Assembly: GCA_028692105.1 (NCBI GenBank) | Contig: JAQUYC010000003.1 | Span: 1 to 64,000, forward strand | Direction of reading: 5' to 3' | Origin: Eubacteriales bacterium | GTDB taxonomy: Bacteria; Bacillota; Clostridia; Peptostreptococcales; Anaerovoracaceae | Length of the DNA: 64,000 nt | In this document: positions 24,863-34,973 of the stretch, in pieces | Layout: each line of letters begins with the position of its first letter | How positions within the stretch are numbered: the first letter of the stretch is position 1 | Program-made: the position numbers and the translations under genes | Notes under the pieces: model-generated | The model's database searches: none | Told to the model about the DNA's origin: nothing | What the model saw: the letters and a program-made list of their open reading frames with translations, nothing else

Positions 24863-26146
24863 ATGATATCAACTTTTATCTCTAAAGAAAAAAACCAGGT
24901 TAAATTTACAATGGAATTCGTTGCTGAGGAGTTTGAAAAGGCAGTAAATGATGCATATCAGGAAACAAAGGGGAAATATGCAATTGCTGGTTTCAGAAAG
25001 GGAAAAGCTCCAAGAAAGCTTATTGAAACCCATTACGGAGAAGACGTATTTTTTGAAGATGCGATTAATAATATGTTTTCAAACGGATATCCTGAAGCGC
25101 TCGATAAGTTGAATTTAGATCCGGTTGACAGGCCTTCAGTTGATTTTGATAATATAGAAAAAGGAAAAGGATTTACGGTTACAGTTAATGTAACGGTAAG
25201 GCCTGAATTTGAAGTAAAAGATTACAAAGGAGTAAAGGTCGCTAAAGTTGAGCACAATATTACAGACGAAGATGTAGATAAGGAACTTGAAGCTTTACAG
25301 ACAAGAAATTCAAGACTTGTGGTTGTCGACAGGCCGGCACAGAATGGCGATACCGTCTTGATCGATTATGCCGGATTTGTTGGAGATGAGCAGTTTGAGG
25401 GCGGCTCCGCTGAAAGACAGCCTCTGTCACTTGGAAGCGGAACATTTATTCCGGGCTTTGAAGAGCAGCTTGTAGGAGCAGTGGCGGGTGAGGAAAGAGA
25501 TTTGAATGTTACTTTCCCGGAAGATTATCATTCAGCTGATCTTGCAGGAAAAGAAGCCGTTTTTAAATGCAAGGTGCATGAGATTAAAGAAGCTGAAAAA
25601 CCTGAGCTGAACGACGAATTTGCAAAGGATATAAGTGAATTTGACACACTTGAAGAGCTGAGGGAGGATTCCAGGGAAAAGCTTGAAAAAGCTGCTGAGT
25701 CCAAGGCAGAATACGATATAAAAAATTCAATACTGGAGAAAGTATATGAAGCAAACGAGATCGACATTCCTGATGTAATGGTAGAAGATCAGATCGATGA
25801 AATGTCGCAGGAATTTGACCAGCAGTTAAAGTATCAAGGATTAGATTTAAATAAGTACTTAGAATATATGAAGAAAGACTTGAAATCATTCAGAGATGAC
25901 CTTCGCGCTGACGCCTATAAAAAAACGAAAACAAGACTGATAACAGAGGCAGTTGCAGACGCTGAAAAATTGGATGCAACTGATGAAGAAGTGACTGCAG
26001 AACTACAAGCTTTAGCGGATCAATATAAGATTGAGGTTGAAAAGCTGAAGCAGTCAATGCAGTATGAGAGTTTCTTCTATCTGGCTAAAGATATAAAAAT
26101 GCGAAAAGCTATGGAATTTATGTTTGAAAACGCAATAGTTGAGTAA
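24863..26146 (+). CDS. tig: Trigger factor, ribosome-associated chaperone
   Basis: A 427-residue chaperone and peptidyl-prolyl isomerase that meets nascent chains at the ribosome exit. The ribosome-binding signature GFRKGKAPRK is at about residues 44-53. The FKBP-like domain (about 150-245) contains DTVLIDYAGFVGDEQFEGGSA-like sequence and LGSGTFIPGFEEQLVG. A long charged helical C-terminal domain follows. It heads the tig-clpP-clpX-lon cluster, a conserved Firmicutes arrangement. Confidence 0.96.
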   Translation: MISTFISKEKNQVKFTMEFVAEEFEKAVNDAYQETKGKYAIAGFRKGKAPRKLIETHYGEDVFFEDAINNMFSNGYPEALDKLNLDPVDRPSVDFDNIEKGKGFTVTVNVTVRPEFEVKDYKGVKVAKVEHNITDEDVDKELEALQTRNSRLVVVDRPAQNGDTVLIDYAGFVGDEQFEGGSAERQPLSLGSGTFIPGFEEQLVGAVAGEERDLNVTFPEDYHSADLAGKEAVFKCKVHEIKEAEKPELNDEFAKDISEFDTLEELREDSREKLEKAAESKAEYDIKNSILEKVYEANEIDIPDVMVEDQIDEMSQEFDQQLKYQGLDLNKYLEYMKKDLKSFRDDLRADAYKKTKTRLITEAVADAEKLDATDEEVTAELQALADQYKIEVEKLKQSMQYESFFYLAKDIKMRKAMEFMFENAIVE

Positions 26147-26201
26147 TATATAATTAAGAATACTGAAAAATAAAAATAACCGGACTTCAAGGGGGGTAAA
26201 A

Positions 26202-26786
26202 ATGGCACTTATACCAATGGTGGTAGAACAGACGAATAGAGGCGAACGTTCGTATGACATCTATTCGAGACTTTTAAAGGATAGAATTATATTTCTGGGA
26301 GAAGCGGTAGATGAACATACTTCAAGTCTCATAGTAGCGCAGCTGTTGTTTCTGGAAGCAGAAGACACAGAGAAAGATATAAGTTTTTATATCAATAGCC
26401 CCGGAGGTTCAGTTACTGCAGGCATGGCAATCTACGACACAATGAAGCATATCAAACCGGACGTTTCGACTATCTGCGTCGGGATGGCTGCGAGTATGGG
26501 AGCATTTCTTTTATCTGCCGGGACGAAAGGAAAAAGATATGCCCTGCCAAATGCAGAGATTATGATACATCAGCCCTTAGGCGGTATCAAAGGGCAGGCG
26601 GAGGATATCCGTATCCATGCCGAGTGGATAATAAAAACAAGAGAAAAACTAAACAGGATCCTAAGCGAAAATACAGGTCAGAACCTCGAACAAATTGAAA
26701 AAGACACAGACCGGGATAATTTTATGAGTGCAGACGAGGCAGTTGAATATGGGATTATCGATAAGGTTATGAGACCTAGGGAATAA
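26202..26786 (+). CDS. clpP: ATP-dependent Clp protease proteolytic subunit
   Basis: A 194-residue serine protease that forms the tetradecameric chamber fed by ClpX. The catalytic triad is visible: S98 (GMAASMGAF), H123 (MIHQPLGG) and D172 (DTDRDNFMS). It has standard length and is preceded by an AGGGGGG ribosome site. clpX starts 14 bases downstream. Confidence 0.97.
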   Translation: MALIPMVVEQTNRGERSYDIYSRLLKDRIIFLGEAVDEHTSSLIVAQLLFLEAEDTEKDISFYINSPGGSVTAGMAIYDTMKHIKPDVSTICVGMAASMGAFLLSAGTKGKRYALPNAEIMIHQPLGGIKGQAEDIRIHAEWIIKTREKLNRILSENTGQNLEQIEKDTDRDNFMSADEAVEYGIIDKVMRPRE

Positions 26787-26800
26787 GGGGGGGTTGACTA

Positions 26801-28087
26801 ATGAGTAAATATGATGCTACAAAACAATTAAAATGTTCCTTTTGCGGGAAACCACAGGATCAAGTAAGGAGACTTGTGGCAGGACCAAATGTATATATTT
26901 GTGACGAATGTATCGAATTATGTCAGGATATTATAAAAGAAGAGTTCTCCAATGCACTGGCAGAAAGTGAACGTAAACCTGAAAAATTCCGATTGCCAAA
27001 ACCGAAGGAAATCGCAAAGACCTTATCGGAATATGTTATCGATCAGGATGATGCAAAGAAGTCTCTTGCAGTGGCGGTGTATAACCACTATAAAAGGATA
27101 AACTGCACAGGAAAACATGATAATGATGAAATAGAGATTCAGAAGAGCAATATCGTAATGATAGGACCGACCGGTTCAGGCAAAACCCTTTTAGCGCAAA
27201 CATTGGCGAAAATCCTGGATGTGCCGTTTGCTATTGCGGATGCCACTGCATTAACTGAAGCAGGTTATGTAGGAGAAGATGTCGAAAATATTTTACTGAA
27301 GCTGATCCAGGCGGCAGATTACGATGTGGAGAGAGCGCAAAAGGGTATAATATATGTTGATGAAATAGATAAGATCTCCAGGAAATCTGAAAATCCATCG
27401 ATTACAAGAGATGTCAGCGGTGAAGGCGTTCAACAGGCTCTGCTCAAGATTCTCGAAGGAACCGTTGCAAGCGTACCTCCACAAGGAGGGAGAAAACATC
27501 CGCATCAGGACTTCATACAGTTCGACACAACAAACGTACTGTTTATTTGCGGAGGAGCATTTGACGGTCTGGATAAGATAATTCAGAGGAGAATCGGAGA
27601 AAAAACAATCGGTTTCAATTCAGACATCAAGTCAACAAAGATCGAGACTTCTGAGATTTTAAAGAAAGTTCAGCCGCAGGATTTGCTGAAATACGGATTG
27701 ATCCCCGAATTTATCGGAAGACTTCCGGTTATGGTGACATTGGATGAACTAAGCAAGGAAGCTTTGGTCAGAATCATCAAGGAGCCAAAGAACGCCATCT
27801 TAAAACAATATAAAAAACTGTTCCAGATGGATGGAGTGGAACTTGAAATAGAAGAGGATGCAATTGACAGAGTTGCAGAAAAAGCAATAGAAAGAAAGAC
27901 AGGAGCAAGGGGACTCAGAAGCATATTAGAGCATGTTATGACAGATATTATGTTTGAGCTTCCATCAAGGGAAGATATAACAAAGTGCATAATAACAAGA
28001 GGAACGATAGATTATAATACAGGGCCGGCGTTAATGCTTGTCGAGTCGCCAAAACGAAACAAGAAAGGCGAGGAATCTGCATCGTAA
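26801..28087 (+). CDS. clpX: ClpX unfoldase
   Basis: A 428-residue AAA+ ATPase that selects and unfolds substrates for ClpP. The N-terminal zinc-binding domain has CSFCGK and CDECIELC. The AAA+ core has Walker A GPTGSGKT, Walker [11 protein letters not shown], and sensor region [11 protein letters not shown]. The IGF loop that docks on ClpP appears as IGFNSD. A short hairpin follows the gene before lon. Confidence 0.97.
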   Translation: MSKYDATKQLKCSFCGKPQDQVRRLVAGPNVYICDECIELCQDIIKEEFSNALAESERKPEKFRLPKPKEIAKTLSEYVIDQDDAKKSLAVAVYNHYKRINCTGKHDNDEIEIQKSNIVMIGPTGSGKTLLAQTLAKILDVPFAIADATALTEAGYVGEDVENILLKLIQAADYDVERAQKGIIYVDEIDKISRKSENPSITRDVSGEGVQQALLKILEGTVASVPPQGGRKHPHQDFIQFDTTNVLFICGGAFDGLDKIIQRRIGEKTIGFNSDIKSTKIETSEILKKVQPQDLLKYGLIPEFIGRLPVMVTLDELSKEALVRIIKEPKNAILKQYKKLFQMDGVELEIEEDAIDRVAEKAIERKTGARGLRSILEHVMTDIMFELPSREDITKCIITRGTIDYNTGPALMLVESPKRNKKGEESAS

Positions 28088-28094
28088 GACAGAC

Positions 28095-28119
28095 AGGCGG
28101 CATTAGCCGCCTTATTTGT
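28095..28119 (+). terminator. Hairpin between clpX and lon
   Basis: AGGCGGC (28095-28101), loop ATTA, GCCGCCT (28106-28112), then a T-rich tail. It is probably a partial terminator that lowers read-through into lon. Confidence 0.65.
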
Positions 28120-28168
28120 TCAGGCGAGCAGGACATATTCAAAAGGGATTTTGATACAGGAGGGTGAA

Positions 28169-30640
28169 ATGACAGAAGATAAGAATAAAAAAACAGAGAA
28201 AAATAAGGATGAATTGCATGAATTTGATGAAGAAGATGAAGAAGAATTGGAAGACAGCAATAAAGTAACAGAAGATGTAGGAGAAGATGATGAACTCGAC
28301 CTGACAGATTATAAAAACAATTCGATTAAAACGATGCCGATGATTCCTCTCAGGGGGCTATCCATTTTCCCTTACATGGTGCTTCATTTTGATATTGGAA
28401 GGGAGAAGTCGATAAGCGCTTTGGAAAAAGCTATGATGATGAACCAGCTTGTATTTCTGTCGGCTCAAAAGGATGCAGATACGGATCTCCCGACGCATGA
28501 AGATTTTTATAAAATCGGAACAATTGCAAAAATAAAGCAGATGCTGAAACTGCCCGGAGATGCGATACGGGTGCTGGTAGAAGGAGTCAGCAGGGGAGAG
28601 ATCAAGGATATGATCTTGGAGGTCCCTTATTTTAAATGCACCGTTAAGCAAATCGAAGAAAAGGAGTTTGAAGAAATCCCGTCAAGGTTAGTCGCCTTAA
28701 TGCGCTCTACTTTGGGATACTTTGAAAATTACCTGGAGCTCAATCCAAAAATTTCACAGGATATTTTCCCGTCAGTTGCTTCAGTTGATCAGCCAGGAAG
28801 ATTGGCTGATGTGATTACTTCTCATCTGGACATTAAAACAGAAGAAAAACAGAAGATACTTGAAGCCTATGACCCTGAGGACAGACTGGAAATACTAAGC
28901 GAGATACTGAGCAAGGAAAATGAGATCCTGACCATTGAGCAGGATATCAATATAAAGGTAAGAAGCCAGATCAATAAATCTCAGCGTGAATATTACCTGA
29001 GAGAACAGATGCGTGCCATTCAGGAGGAACTGGGCCAGGATGAAGCGATTGAGGATGAGATCGCAACCTGGATGAGTCAATTGAAAAAACTGAAACTGTC
29101 TCCGAAGATCACAGAAAAGGTTGAAAAGGAAATCAAAAGGCTATCGAGAATCCAGCCATCCTCTGCAGAGGGCGGTGTTATACGGACTTATGTCGAATGG
29201 ATTCTTGCCTTGCCTTGGAACAAAGCTTCCAAAGGAGCGATAGATATCAAGAATGCTGAGATCATCTTGAATGAAGATCACTACGGACTTGAAAAGGTAA
29301 AGGACAGGATACTGGAATATCTTGCGGTCATGAAGCTGTCAAAGGCAATGAAAGGACCAATACTCTGCCTCGTGGGGCCTCCGGGAGTAGGCAAGACCTC
29401 TGTGGCAAAATCAATTGCAAGGGCTGTTAATCGCGAATTTGTCAGGATGTCTCTTGGAGGCGTCAGAGATGAAGCGGAGATCAGGGGACACAGAAGAACG
29501 TATATCGGAGCGATTCCCGGAAGAGTTATATCAGCTATTAAAGAGGCGGGAACCAACAACCCTGTATTTCTTTTTGACGAGGTTGATAAAATCGGCAACG
29601 ACTTCCGAGGCGACCCTGCATCTGCATTGCTGGAAGTGCTTGACCCGGAGCAAAACAAGGAATTCCTGGATCATTATCTGGAAATCCCGTTTGATCTTTC
29701 GAAGGTTATGTTTATCACCACTGCAAATACGACAGAGACAATTCCAAGGCCGCTTTTAGACAGAATGGAAGTCATCTATGTGCCGGGCTATACGGAAGAA
29801 GAGAAGGTTAAAATTGCAGAAAAGTATCTGATTCCGAAGAAAATTAAAGAGCATGGTCTGAGTGATGAGAATATTACGATATCAGAAAGAACGATCCGCA
29901 GCATTATAAATTACTATACACGGGAATCCGGTGTAAGAAACCTTGAAAGAGAATTAGCAAACCTGTGCAGAAAAGTCGCCAGAAAAATCGTAGAAGAGGA
30001 TGCGACAAGATTTAGAGTCACAGCAGGAAATATTGAATCATATCTTGGTAAAAAACGCTTCAGATATGATATTATAGAAGGAGAAAATGAGATTGGCGTT
30101 GCAACAGGTCTTGCGTGGACGATTGTTGGAGGCGATACGCTCTTTATTGAAACGACTCTGATCCCGGGGTCGGGAAAACTGGTTCTGACCGGCCAGCTTG
30201 GCGAGGTCATGCAGGAATCCGCAAAAGCAGGTGTGAGCTATATACGTTCTATAAGCAAAGAATTAGGAATAAATGAAGACTTCTATAAAGAGAACGATCT
30301 GCATATTCATATTCCGGAGGGCGCTACGCCAAAGGATGGACCATCAGCGGGCGTAACAATGTGTACAGCTATCATCTCCAGCCTTACCAACAGACCTATA
30401 AGGAAAGATATTGCCATGACAGGTGAAATAACACTGAGAGGGAAAGTTCTTCCCGTAGGAGGAATCAGGGAAAAAGTGCTTGCAGCGCATAGAGCAGGAA
30501 TTAAAAAAGTGCTCCTGCCTGCTGAAAACGAGGCTGACATTGAGGAAATCCCGTCCAATGTGAGAAAGAGGCTTGAATTTGTGCTTATTCATAATGTGAG
30601 TGAAGCTCTGGAACATGCGTTGGTGAAAACGGAATCCTGA
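28169..30640 (+). CDS. lon: Lon protease (La)
   Basis: An 823-residue ATP-dependent protease. After an unusual N-terminal tail of about 55 residues that is almost entirely acidic and lysine-rich come the substrate-binding domain (MPMIPLRGLSIFPYMV), the AAA+ module (Walker A GPPGVGKTS, Walker B PVFLFDEVDKI) and the protease domain with the Ser-Lys dyad S726 (PKDGPSAGVTM) and K769 (GGIREKVLAAHR). The ATG at 28169 is chosen because AGGAGGG is just upstream; the TTG at 28151 would place that site inside the gene. Confidence 0.96.
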   Translation: MTEDKNKKTEKNKDELHEFDEEDEEELEDSNKVTEDVGEDDELDLTDYKNNSIKTMPMIPLRGLSIFPYMVLHFDIGREKSISALEKAMMMNQLVFLSAQKDADTDLPTHEDFYKIGTIAKIKQMLKLPGDAIRVLVEGVSRGEIKDMILEVPYFKCTVKQIEEKEFEEIPSRLVALMRSTLGYFENYLELNPKISQDIFPSVASVDQPGRLADVITSHLDIKTEEKQKILEAYDPEDRLEILSEILSKENEILTIEQDINIKVRSQINKSQREYYLREQMRAIQEELGQDEAIEDEIATWMSQLKKLKLSPKITEKVEKEIKRLSRIQPSSAEGGVIRTYVEWILALPWNKASKGAIDIKNAEIILNEDHYGLEKVKDRILEYLAVMKLSKAMKGPILCLVGPPGVGKTSVAKSIARAVNREFVRMSLGGVRDEAEIRGHRRTYIGAIPGRVISAIKEAGTNNPVFLFDEVDKIGNDFRGDPASALLEVLDPEQNKEFLDHYLEIPFDLSKVMFITTANTTETIPRPLLDRMEVIYVPGYTEEEKVKIAEKYLIPKKIKEHGLSDENITISERTIRSIINYYTRESGVRNLERELANLCRKVARKIVEEDATRFRVTAGNIESYLGKKRFRYDIIEGENEIGVATGLAWTIVGGDTLFIETTLIPGSGKLVLTGQLGEVMQESAKAGVSYIRSISKELGINEDFYKENDLHIHIPEGATPKDGPSAGVTMCTAIISSLTNRPIRKDIAMTGEITLRGKVLPVGGIREKVLAAHRAGIKKVLLPAENEADIEEIPSNVRKRLEFVLIHNVSEALEHALVKTES

Positions 30641-30659
30641 TTTCCCGGAAAGAGAAAAC

Positions 30660-31250
30660 ATGATAATTAAAAAATCAGAACTGGTCGCTGTTGCGGTGAA
30701 AAAAAACCAATACCCCGAAGATAATAAGAAGGAAATCGCCTTTGCAGGCCGTTCCAATGTCGGTAAATCTTCCCTGTTGAATCTGCTGGTGAACAGAAAA
30801 AATCTGGCCAGAGTAAGCGGAAGCCCGGGCAAGACCAGAACGATTAATTTTTATGAAATAAATGAAGAATTTAGGATCGTAGACCTGCCGGGCTATGGAT
30901 ATGCTAAGCTGTCAAAATCAGAAACAAAGAACTGGGGGGAGATGATCGAAGCTTATCTTGGAGACAGAAAAGGACTTATTAAAGTTGTGCAGCTTGTAGA
31001 TATCAGGCATGCTCCTTCTTTTCAGGATGTTCAAATGTATGAATGGCTGAAGCATTATGGACTGGATGGGATAGTGGCTGCCACCAAATCAGACAAAATA
31101 TCCAGAAATGAAATGGCAAAAAACATCGGTATCATAAAAAAAACTCTGGGGTTATCTCCCGAAGATATAATCATACCTGTTTCTGCATTGAAGAAAACGG
31201 GATATGAGGAGCTTTTAGAGGTAATGGATCGCCTTTTGGAGGAGGTGTAA
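30660..31250 (+). CDS. ysxC: Ribosome biogenesis GTPase EngB/YsxC
   Basis: A 196-residue GTPase needed for large-subunit assembly. G motifs: G1 GRSNVGKSS, G2 region KTRTINFY, G3 DLPGYGYAKLS, G4 ATKSDK (the form TKSD replaces the usual TKAD/NKxD), G5 VSALKKTG. lon-ysxC adjacency is conserved in Bacilli and Clostridia. Confidence 0.95.
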   Translation: MIIKKSELVAVAVKKNQYPEDNKKEIAFAGRSNVGKSSLLNLLVNRKNLARVSGSPGKTRTINFYEINEEFRIVDLPGYGYAKLSKSETKNWGEMIEAYLGDRKGLIKVVQLVDIRHAPSFQDVQMYEWLKHYGLDGIVAATKSDKISRNEMAKNIGIIKKTLGLSPEDIIIPVSALKKTGYEELLEVMDRLLEEV

Positions 31251-31256
31251 TAAAAA

Positions 31257-31586
31257 ATGCAGTTTATTTTCTTCCAGATTATATTCAAAAGAATAAAAGC
31301 GATCAGACATTTTATAAAAGACAAAGAGGTGCCTCTACGGAAGAAGCTGATTATCATTTTTGGTATCATTTACCTCCTTTCTCCGATCGATTTGATTCCG
31401 GCGCCGGTGTTGCTCTTTAATGTAGTAGATGATATCACGCTATGGACATTCATTCTATGGTACCTTAAAGATGAATTGGATAAGTATTGGGTTGAAACCG
31501 GTCCGGTGAAGCCGGAAAGATTACGGGGAAAAGATATTATTAAAGATGTAAACTATAAAGTGGAAAAGGAAGATATCGAAGAATAG
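31257..31586 (+). CDS. DUF1232 (YkvA-like) membrane protein
   Basis: A 109-residue protein with the DUF1232 core: a hydrophobic stretch IIFGIIYLLSPIDLIP, then VVDDITLWTFILWYL. The SPIDLIP...DD pattern is the family hallmark. It probably has one or two membrane segments. Function is unknown. It starts six bases after ysxC, behind the GGAGG of the ysxC end, and 12 bases before hpt, so it is in the same operon. Confidence 0.75.
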   Translation: MQFIFFQIIFKRIKAIRHFIKDKEVPLRKKLIIIFGIIYLLSPIDLIPAPVLLFNVVDDITLWTFILWYLKDELDKYWVETGPVKPERLRGKDIIKDVNYKVEKEDIEE

Positions 31587-31598
31587 GAGCGGGATGGT

Positions 31599-32132
31599 AT
31601 GCAAAATAACACGATATTTGGAAAGGTTATGATCAGTGAGGAGCAGCTCGCACAGCGAATCAAAGAACTGGGAAAACAAATTTCAGAGGATTACCGTGGA
31701 GAAGAGGTCTTGATGATAGGGATATTAAAAGGCGCAGTTCTCTTTTTAAGCGATTTGATCCGCGAAATCACCGTGGATACCAAGATAGACTTTATGGCAG
31801 TAACGAGTTACGGAGCTTCAACTAAAAGTTCCGGTGTCGTCAGAATACTAAAGGATCTGGATTCCGGAATTGAGGACTTGAATGTAGTCATTGTTGAGGA
31901 TATTATAGATTCAGGGGTCACACTCCATTATCTGAGAGATTACCTTATGGGCAGAAAACCAAAGTCATTGAAGATCTGCACACTGCTGGACAAGCCGGAA
32001 CGCAGAGAGGCGGATATTCTGCCTGACTATGTCGGTTTCGAAGTGGAAAATAAATTTATTGTAGGCTACGGATTGGACTGTGACCAGAAATACAGAAATC
32101 TTCCATACATAACCTGCCTTGAAGAGGCATGA
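31599..32132 (+). CDS. hpt: Hypoxanthine phosphoribosyltransferase
   Basis: A 177-residue purine salvage enzyme that converts hypoxanthine or guanine with PRPP to IMP or GMP. The PRPP-binding motif VVIVEDIIDSGVTL is clear. The base-binding tail has VGYGLDCDQKYRNLPYI, and the flexible loop has AVTSYGASTKSSG. It has standard length. Confidence 0.95.
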   Translation: MQNNTIFGKVMISEEQLAQRIKELGKQISEDYRGEEVLMIGILKGAVLFLSDLIREITVDTKIDFMAVTSYGASTKSSGVVRILKDLDSGIEDLNVVIVEDIIDSGVTLHYLRDYLMGRKPKSLKICTLLDKPERREADILPDYVGFEVENKFIVGYGLDCDQKYRNLPYITCLEEA

Positions 32133-32175
32133 GAGAACGTTGTTACAATTTATATTTAAAAAGGAGAAATAAAAA

Positions 32176-32745
32176 ATGGGTTACAAAGCAGAAGTAGGAT
32201 TATCAAACAAACACTTGCACTTAAGCAAAGAAGACGTTGAAACATTATTCGGAAAGGGACATGCTTTAACTCCGACAAAAGATCTGAAGCAGCCCGGACA
32301 GTTTGCAAGCGATGAAAAAGTTGACATCGTAGGCCCTAAAGGAACATTAAAGGGCATCAGAGTTTTAGGACCCATACGTCCCGAAACGCAGATTGAACTT
32401 TCCATGACAGATGCAAGAACCATAGGAATTGCTGCTCCGGTAAGAGAATCCGGAAAATTAACAGGAACACCGGGAGTGAAGCTTGTAGGTCCTGAAGGTG
32501 AAATTGAAATAGATCATGGAACCATAATCGCATTAAGACATATCCACCTGTCACCTGCGCAGGCGCTTGAAGCCGGAGTGAAGGATAAAGATGTAGTTAG
32601 CATTAGATTTGGAGGCGAAAGAGGGCTGATTTTTGATAACGTGCTTGTTCGTTCCGGAGAAGCTCATGAGAGGGAAATCCATCTTGATACGGATGAAGGC
32701 AACGCTGCAGGTCTGAAAAATGGCGATGTTGGTGAGATCATATAG
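32176..32745 (+). CDS. pduL: Phosphate acyltransferase PduL
   Basis: A 189-residue zinc-dependent phosphotransacylase that interconverts acyl-CoA and acyl-phosphate, usually propionyl or acetyl. Zinc ligands are suggested by NKHLHLS near the N-terminus and RHIHLSP in the second barrel. The repeated beta-barrel signatures VDIVGPKGTLKGIRVLGP and VKLVGPEGEIE are typical. No microcompartment shell genes are nearby and the N-terminal encapsulation peptide seems to be absent, so it is probably a cytosolic enzyme replacing Pta. No acetate kinase gene is adjacent. Confidence 0.92.
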   Translation: MGYKAEVGLSNKHLHLSKEDVETLFGKGHALTPTKDLKQPGQFASDEKVDIVGPKGTLKGIRVLGPIRPETQIELSMTDARTIGIAAPVRESGKLTGTPGVKLVGPEGEIEIDHGTIIALRHIHLSPAQALEAGVKDKDVVSIRFGGERGLIFDNVLVRSGEAHEREIHLDTDEGNAAGLKNGDVGEII

Positions 32746-32843
32746 TGAGTCGGAAATTCTCTACAGCCGCTTTATAAAGAGGTGAATATCACACTTTAGT
32801 ATAAATATATATTGAGGCAAGAAATCTTCGAACAGGAGACGAT

Positions 32844-33503
32844 ATGAAAGAATTAAACCGGTACTTTGACCATACCTTATTAAAGCCGGAAGCAACGGAA
32901 GATGATATCAACAAGCTTTGCGGCGAAGCACGCGAATACGGCTTTTATGCTGTCTGCGTTAATTCATGCTATGTTCCGCTTGCTGCTGAACTGCTGGAAG
33001 GGTCGGACGTTAAAGTCGCATCTGTAGTGGGTTTTCCTTTAGGTGCCTGTAGCATGGATGTGAAAGCGTTTGAAACTGAATGGGTCTGCAGCGAGGGAGC
33101 AAAGGAAATCGACATGGTCATCCATGTGGGTGCTCTTAAGGAAGGGCGATATGACTATGTAAGACAGGATATAGCAACAATCGTAGCTGTCGCTATGGAG
33201 TATAATGCCATAGTAAAGGTCATATTAGAGACTTGCTTGCTTACTGATGAAGAAATCGTCAAAGCCTGCGAACTATCCATAGAGGCTGGAGCCTCATTTG
33301 TTAAGACTTCAACCGGGTTTTCCATAGAAGGGGCCACAGCCCGCCACGTAGCACTTATGAAGAAGACTGTAGGCAATAATCTTCAGGTCAAGGCTTCCGG
33401 CGGAATACGCGATCTTGCTAAGACCAGGGAGATGATCGAAGCAGGGGCCGATAGGATCGGAGCGAGTGCGTCTGTTGAAATTTTCAAGGAAAGCATGAAA
33501 TAA
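32844..33503 (+). CDS. deoC: Deoxyribose-phosphate aldolase
   Basis: A 219-residue class I aldolase that splits 2-deoxyribose 5-phosphate into acetaldehyde and glyceraldehyde 3-phosphate. The Schiff-base lysine is in [11 protein letters not shown] and the second catalytic lysine is in [10 protein letters not shown]. The start [13 protein letters not shown] is typical. It has its own leader of about 95 bases after pduL and ends at a large nested inverted repeat. Confidence 0.95.
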   Translation: MKELNRYFDHTLLKPEATEDDINKLCGEAREYGFYAVCVNSCYVPLAAELLEGSDVKVASVVGFPLGACSMDVKAFETEWVCSEGAKEIDMVIHVGALKEGRYDYVRQDIATIVAVAMEYNAIVKVILETCLLTDEEIVKACELSIEAGASFVKTSTGFSIEGATARHVALMKKTVGNNLQVKASGGIRDLAKTREMIEAGADRIGASASVEIFKESMK

Positions 33504-33516
33504 AAGATTGTAATAT

Positions 33517-33626
33517 AGAGAATCCCATATATATTCACAATTCACTCAGCCGAGAATGTATTATCCTATAATAAGGTGCATTCTCGGCTTCGAAGTCATT
33601 GCTAAATATATCTGGGATTCTCTTTT
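33517..33626. terminator. Nested inverted-repeat terminator between convergent genes
   Basis: The outer arms 33517-33535 and 33605-33623 are inverted copies matching at 18 of 19 positions. Inside lies a second perfect 10-bp stem (33549-33558 with 33579-33588). The right arm runs into TTTTT at 33622-33626, so on the plus strand the structure would end the deoC transcript. The size and nested arms also resemble a small non-autonomous inverted-repeat element. Confidence 0.65.
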
Positions 33627-33761
33627 TGTTCAGTGCATTATTATTTCAACTCATTATTATTCAAAATGGACTTCGCTGGCGCATGGCATATTTTCATAGA
33701 AAACCGTCCGAGCGCATTTTGCACGGCGCGAGCATGTTTTCGAGAAAATATCCCATGTGTT

Positions 33762-34973
33762 TTATTCGTATCTGAGCGCTTCAATGGGATCCAGTTTTGC
33801 TGCTTTTCTTGCAGGGTAGAGCCCGAAGAACATTCCTACGATTGCGGAAAAGCCAACTGCAAGCAGGATCACACCAGGTTCTATCACGACAGCAATATTC
33901 GCAAAGCTCATGCCGGCGGCAGCTATGCCAACTCCTAAAATCGTGCCAATGATGCCTCCGATAGCGGAAAGTATCATCGCCTCAATCAAAAACTGCATCA
34001 AGATATCTCTGGTTCTTGCACCCAAAGACTTCCTGATCCCAATCTCTCTGGTGCGTTCTGTAACCGATACGAGCATGATGTTCATAATACCAATACCGCC
34101 TACAATGAGTGAAATAGCAGCAATGGCACCTATAGCCAGAGAAAGAGTGCCGAGTACAGTGTTTATTTGTGTCATCTGAGATTCAGATGAATCATATTTA
34201 TAAAAGGCAGGATCATTATCCTTTATCCTTGCAAGATAACTTGTAAATTCGTTCCCTAAAGTATCCAGGTTCTTTCCCTCAATGGTGTAAAGTTCTATAA
34301 AATTAGTTGCAGGATCGCCGGCCTGCAAGGTAGTATAAGGCACGTAGGTAGAGTAGGAGTCACTCATGAACATATCTTGAAACATGCTGGGCGGGACTTC
34401 ATAAACCCCAACTATGGTCAAGTCCTTCATCTCATCATTTATTATGACGCTTAGAGTTTCTCCAATTGGGTCTTCTTTGTTAAAGAAATACAAGGCAGCA
34501 TCTTTCTCAATAACTATACGGTCTTTTCCTCCCTGCACATCGCTTCCATTTATCATACGCCCATGGAGGATGACCATATTCGTAAATTGGTTATACCCTG
34601 CATTCACGCCATACAGGCTGAGTTTACCTTCTTGACGACCGACCTTTGTATCACTGTTTATTGTCATATATGGGGCGACATATAAAATATCATCCGGAAA
34701 TCTGTCCTTCAGCGCTTCGATGTCCTCAGGCATGAACAGGTCGGCATAATCGACACCGTCCTGAGTCATCTCCCAATTGGGATAAATGTACATATAATTC
34801 ATTCCGTATGCTTCAAACTCTTTTCCGACAGCTCCCTTTGCACTTGCGCCGATCGAGGTAATGGCAATAACGGAACTGATGCCTATGATAATGCCAAGCA
34901 TGGTCAGGAAAGATCGCATTTTATTACTTTTTATGGAGGTAAAAGCAAGGCGGATATTCTCAAGAATCAGCAT
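33762..34973 (-). CDS. MacB/YknZ-type ABC transporter permease
   Basis: A 403-residue permease with one N-terminal membrane segment (MLGIIIGISSVIAITS), an external MacB_PCD domain of about 220 residues, and three C-terminal segments of the FtsX domain. The motif ERTREIGIRKSLGARTRDI is the family coupling signature. The start at 34973 is chosen because GGAGG lies seven bases upstream, inside the end of the ATPase gene; the two genes overlap by seven bases. With the ATPase and adaptor it forms a tripartite efflux or peptide-export system as in Bacillus YknXYZ. Confidence 0.88.
   Translation of the reverse strand: MLILENIRLAFTSIKSNKMRSFLTMLGIIIGISSVIAITSIGASAKGAVGKEFEAYGMNYMYIYPNWEMTQDGVDYADLFMPEDIEALKDRFPDDILYVAPYMTINSDTKVGRQEGKLSLYGVNAGYNQFTNMVILHGRMINGSDVQGGKDRIVIEKDAALYFFNKEDPIGETLSVIINDEMKDLTIVGVYEVPPSMFQDMFMSDSYSTYVPYTTLQAGDPATNFIELYTIEGKNLDTLGNEFTSYLARIKDNDPAFYKYDSSESQMTQINTVLGTLSLAIGAIAAISLIVGGIGIMNIMLVSVTERTREIGIRKSLGARTRDILMQFLIEAMILSAIGGIIGTILGVGIAAAGMSFANIAVVIEPGVILLAVGFSAIVGMFFGLYPARKAAKLDPIEALRYE

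Noticed and set aside
33633..33938. A 101-codon plus-strand open frame overlapping the MacB-like permease end
   Set aside because: Two thirds of it is antisense to the conserved FtsX domain and it lacks a ribosome site.
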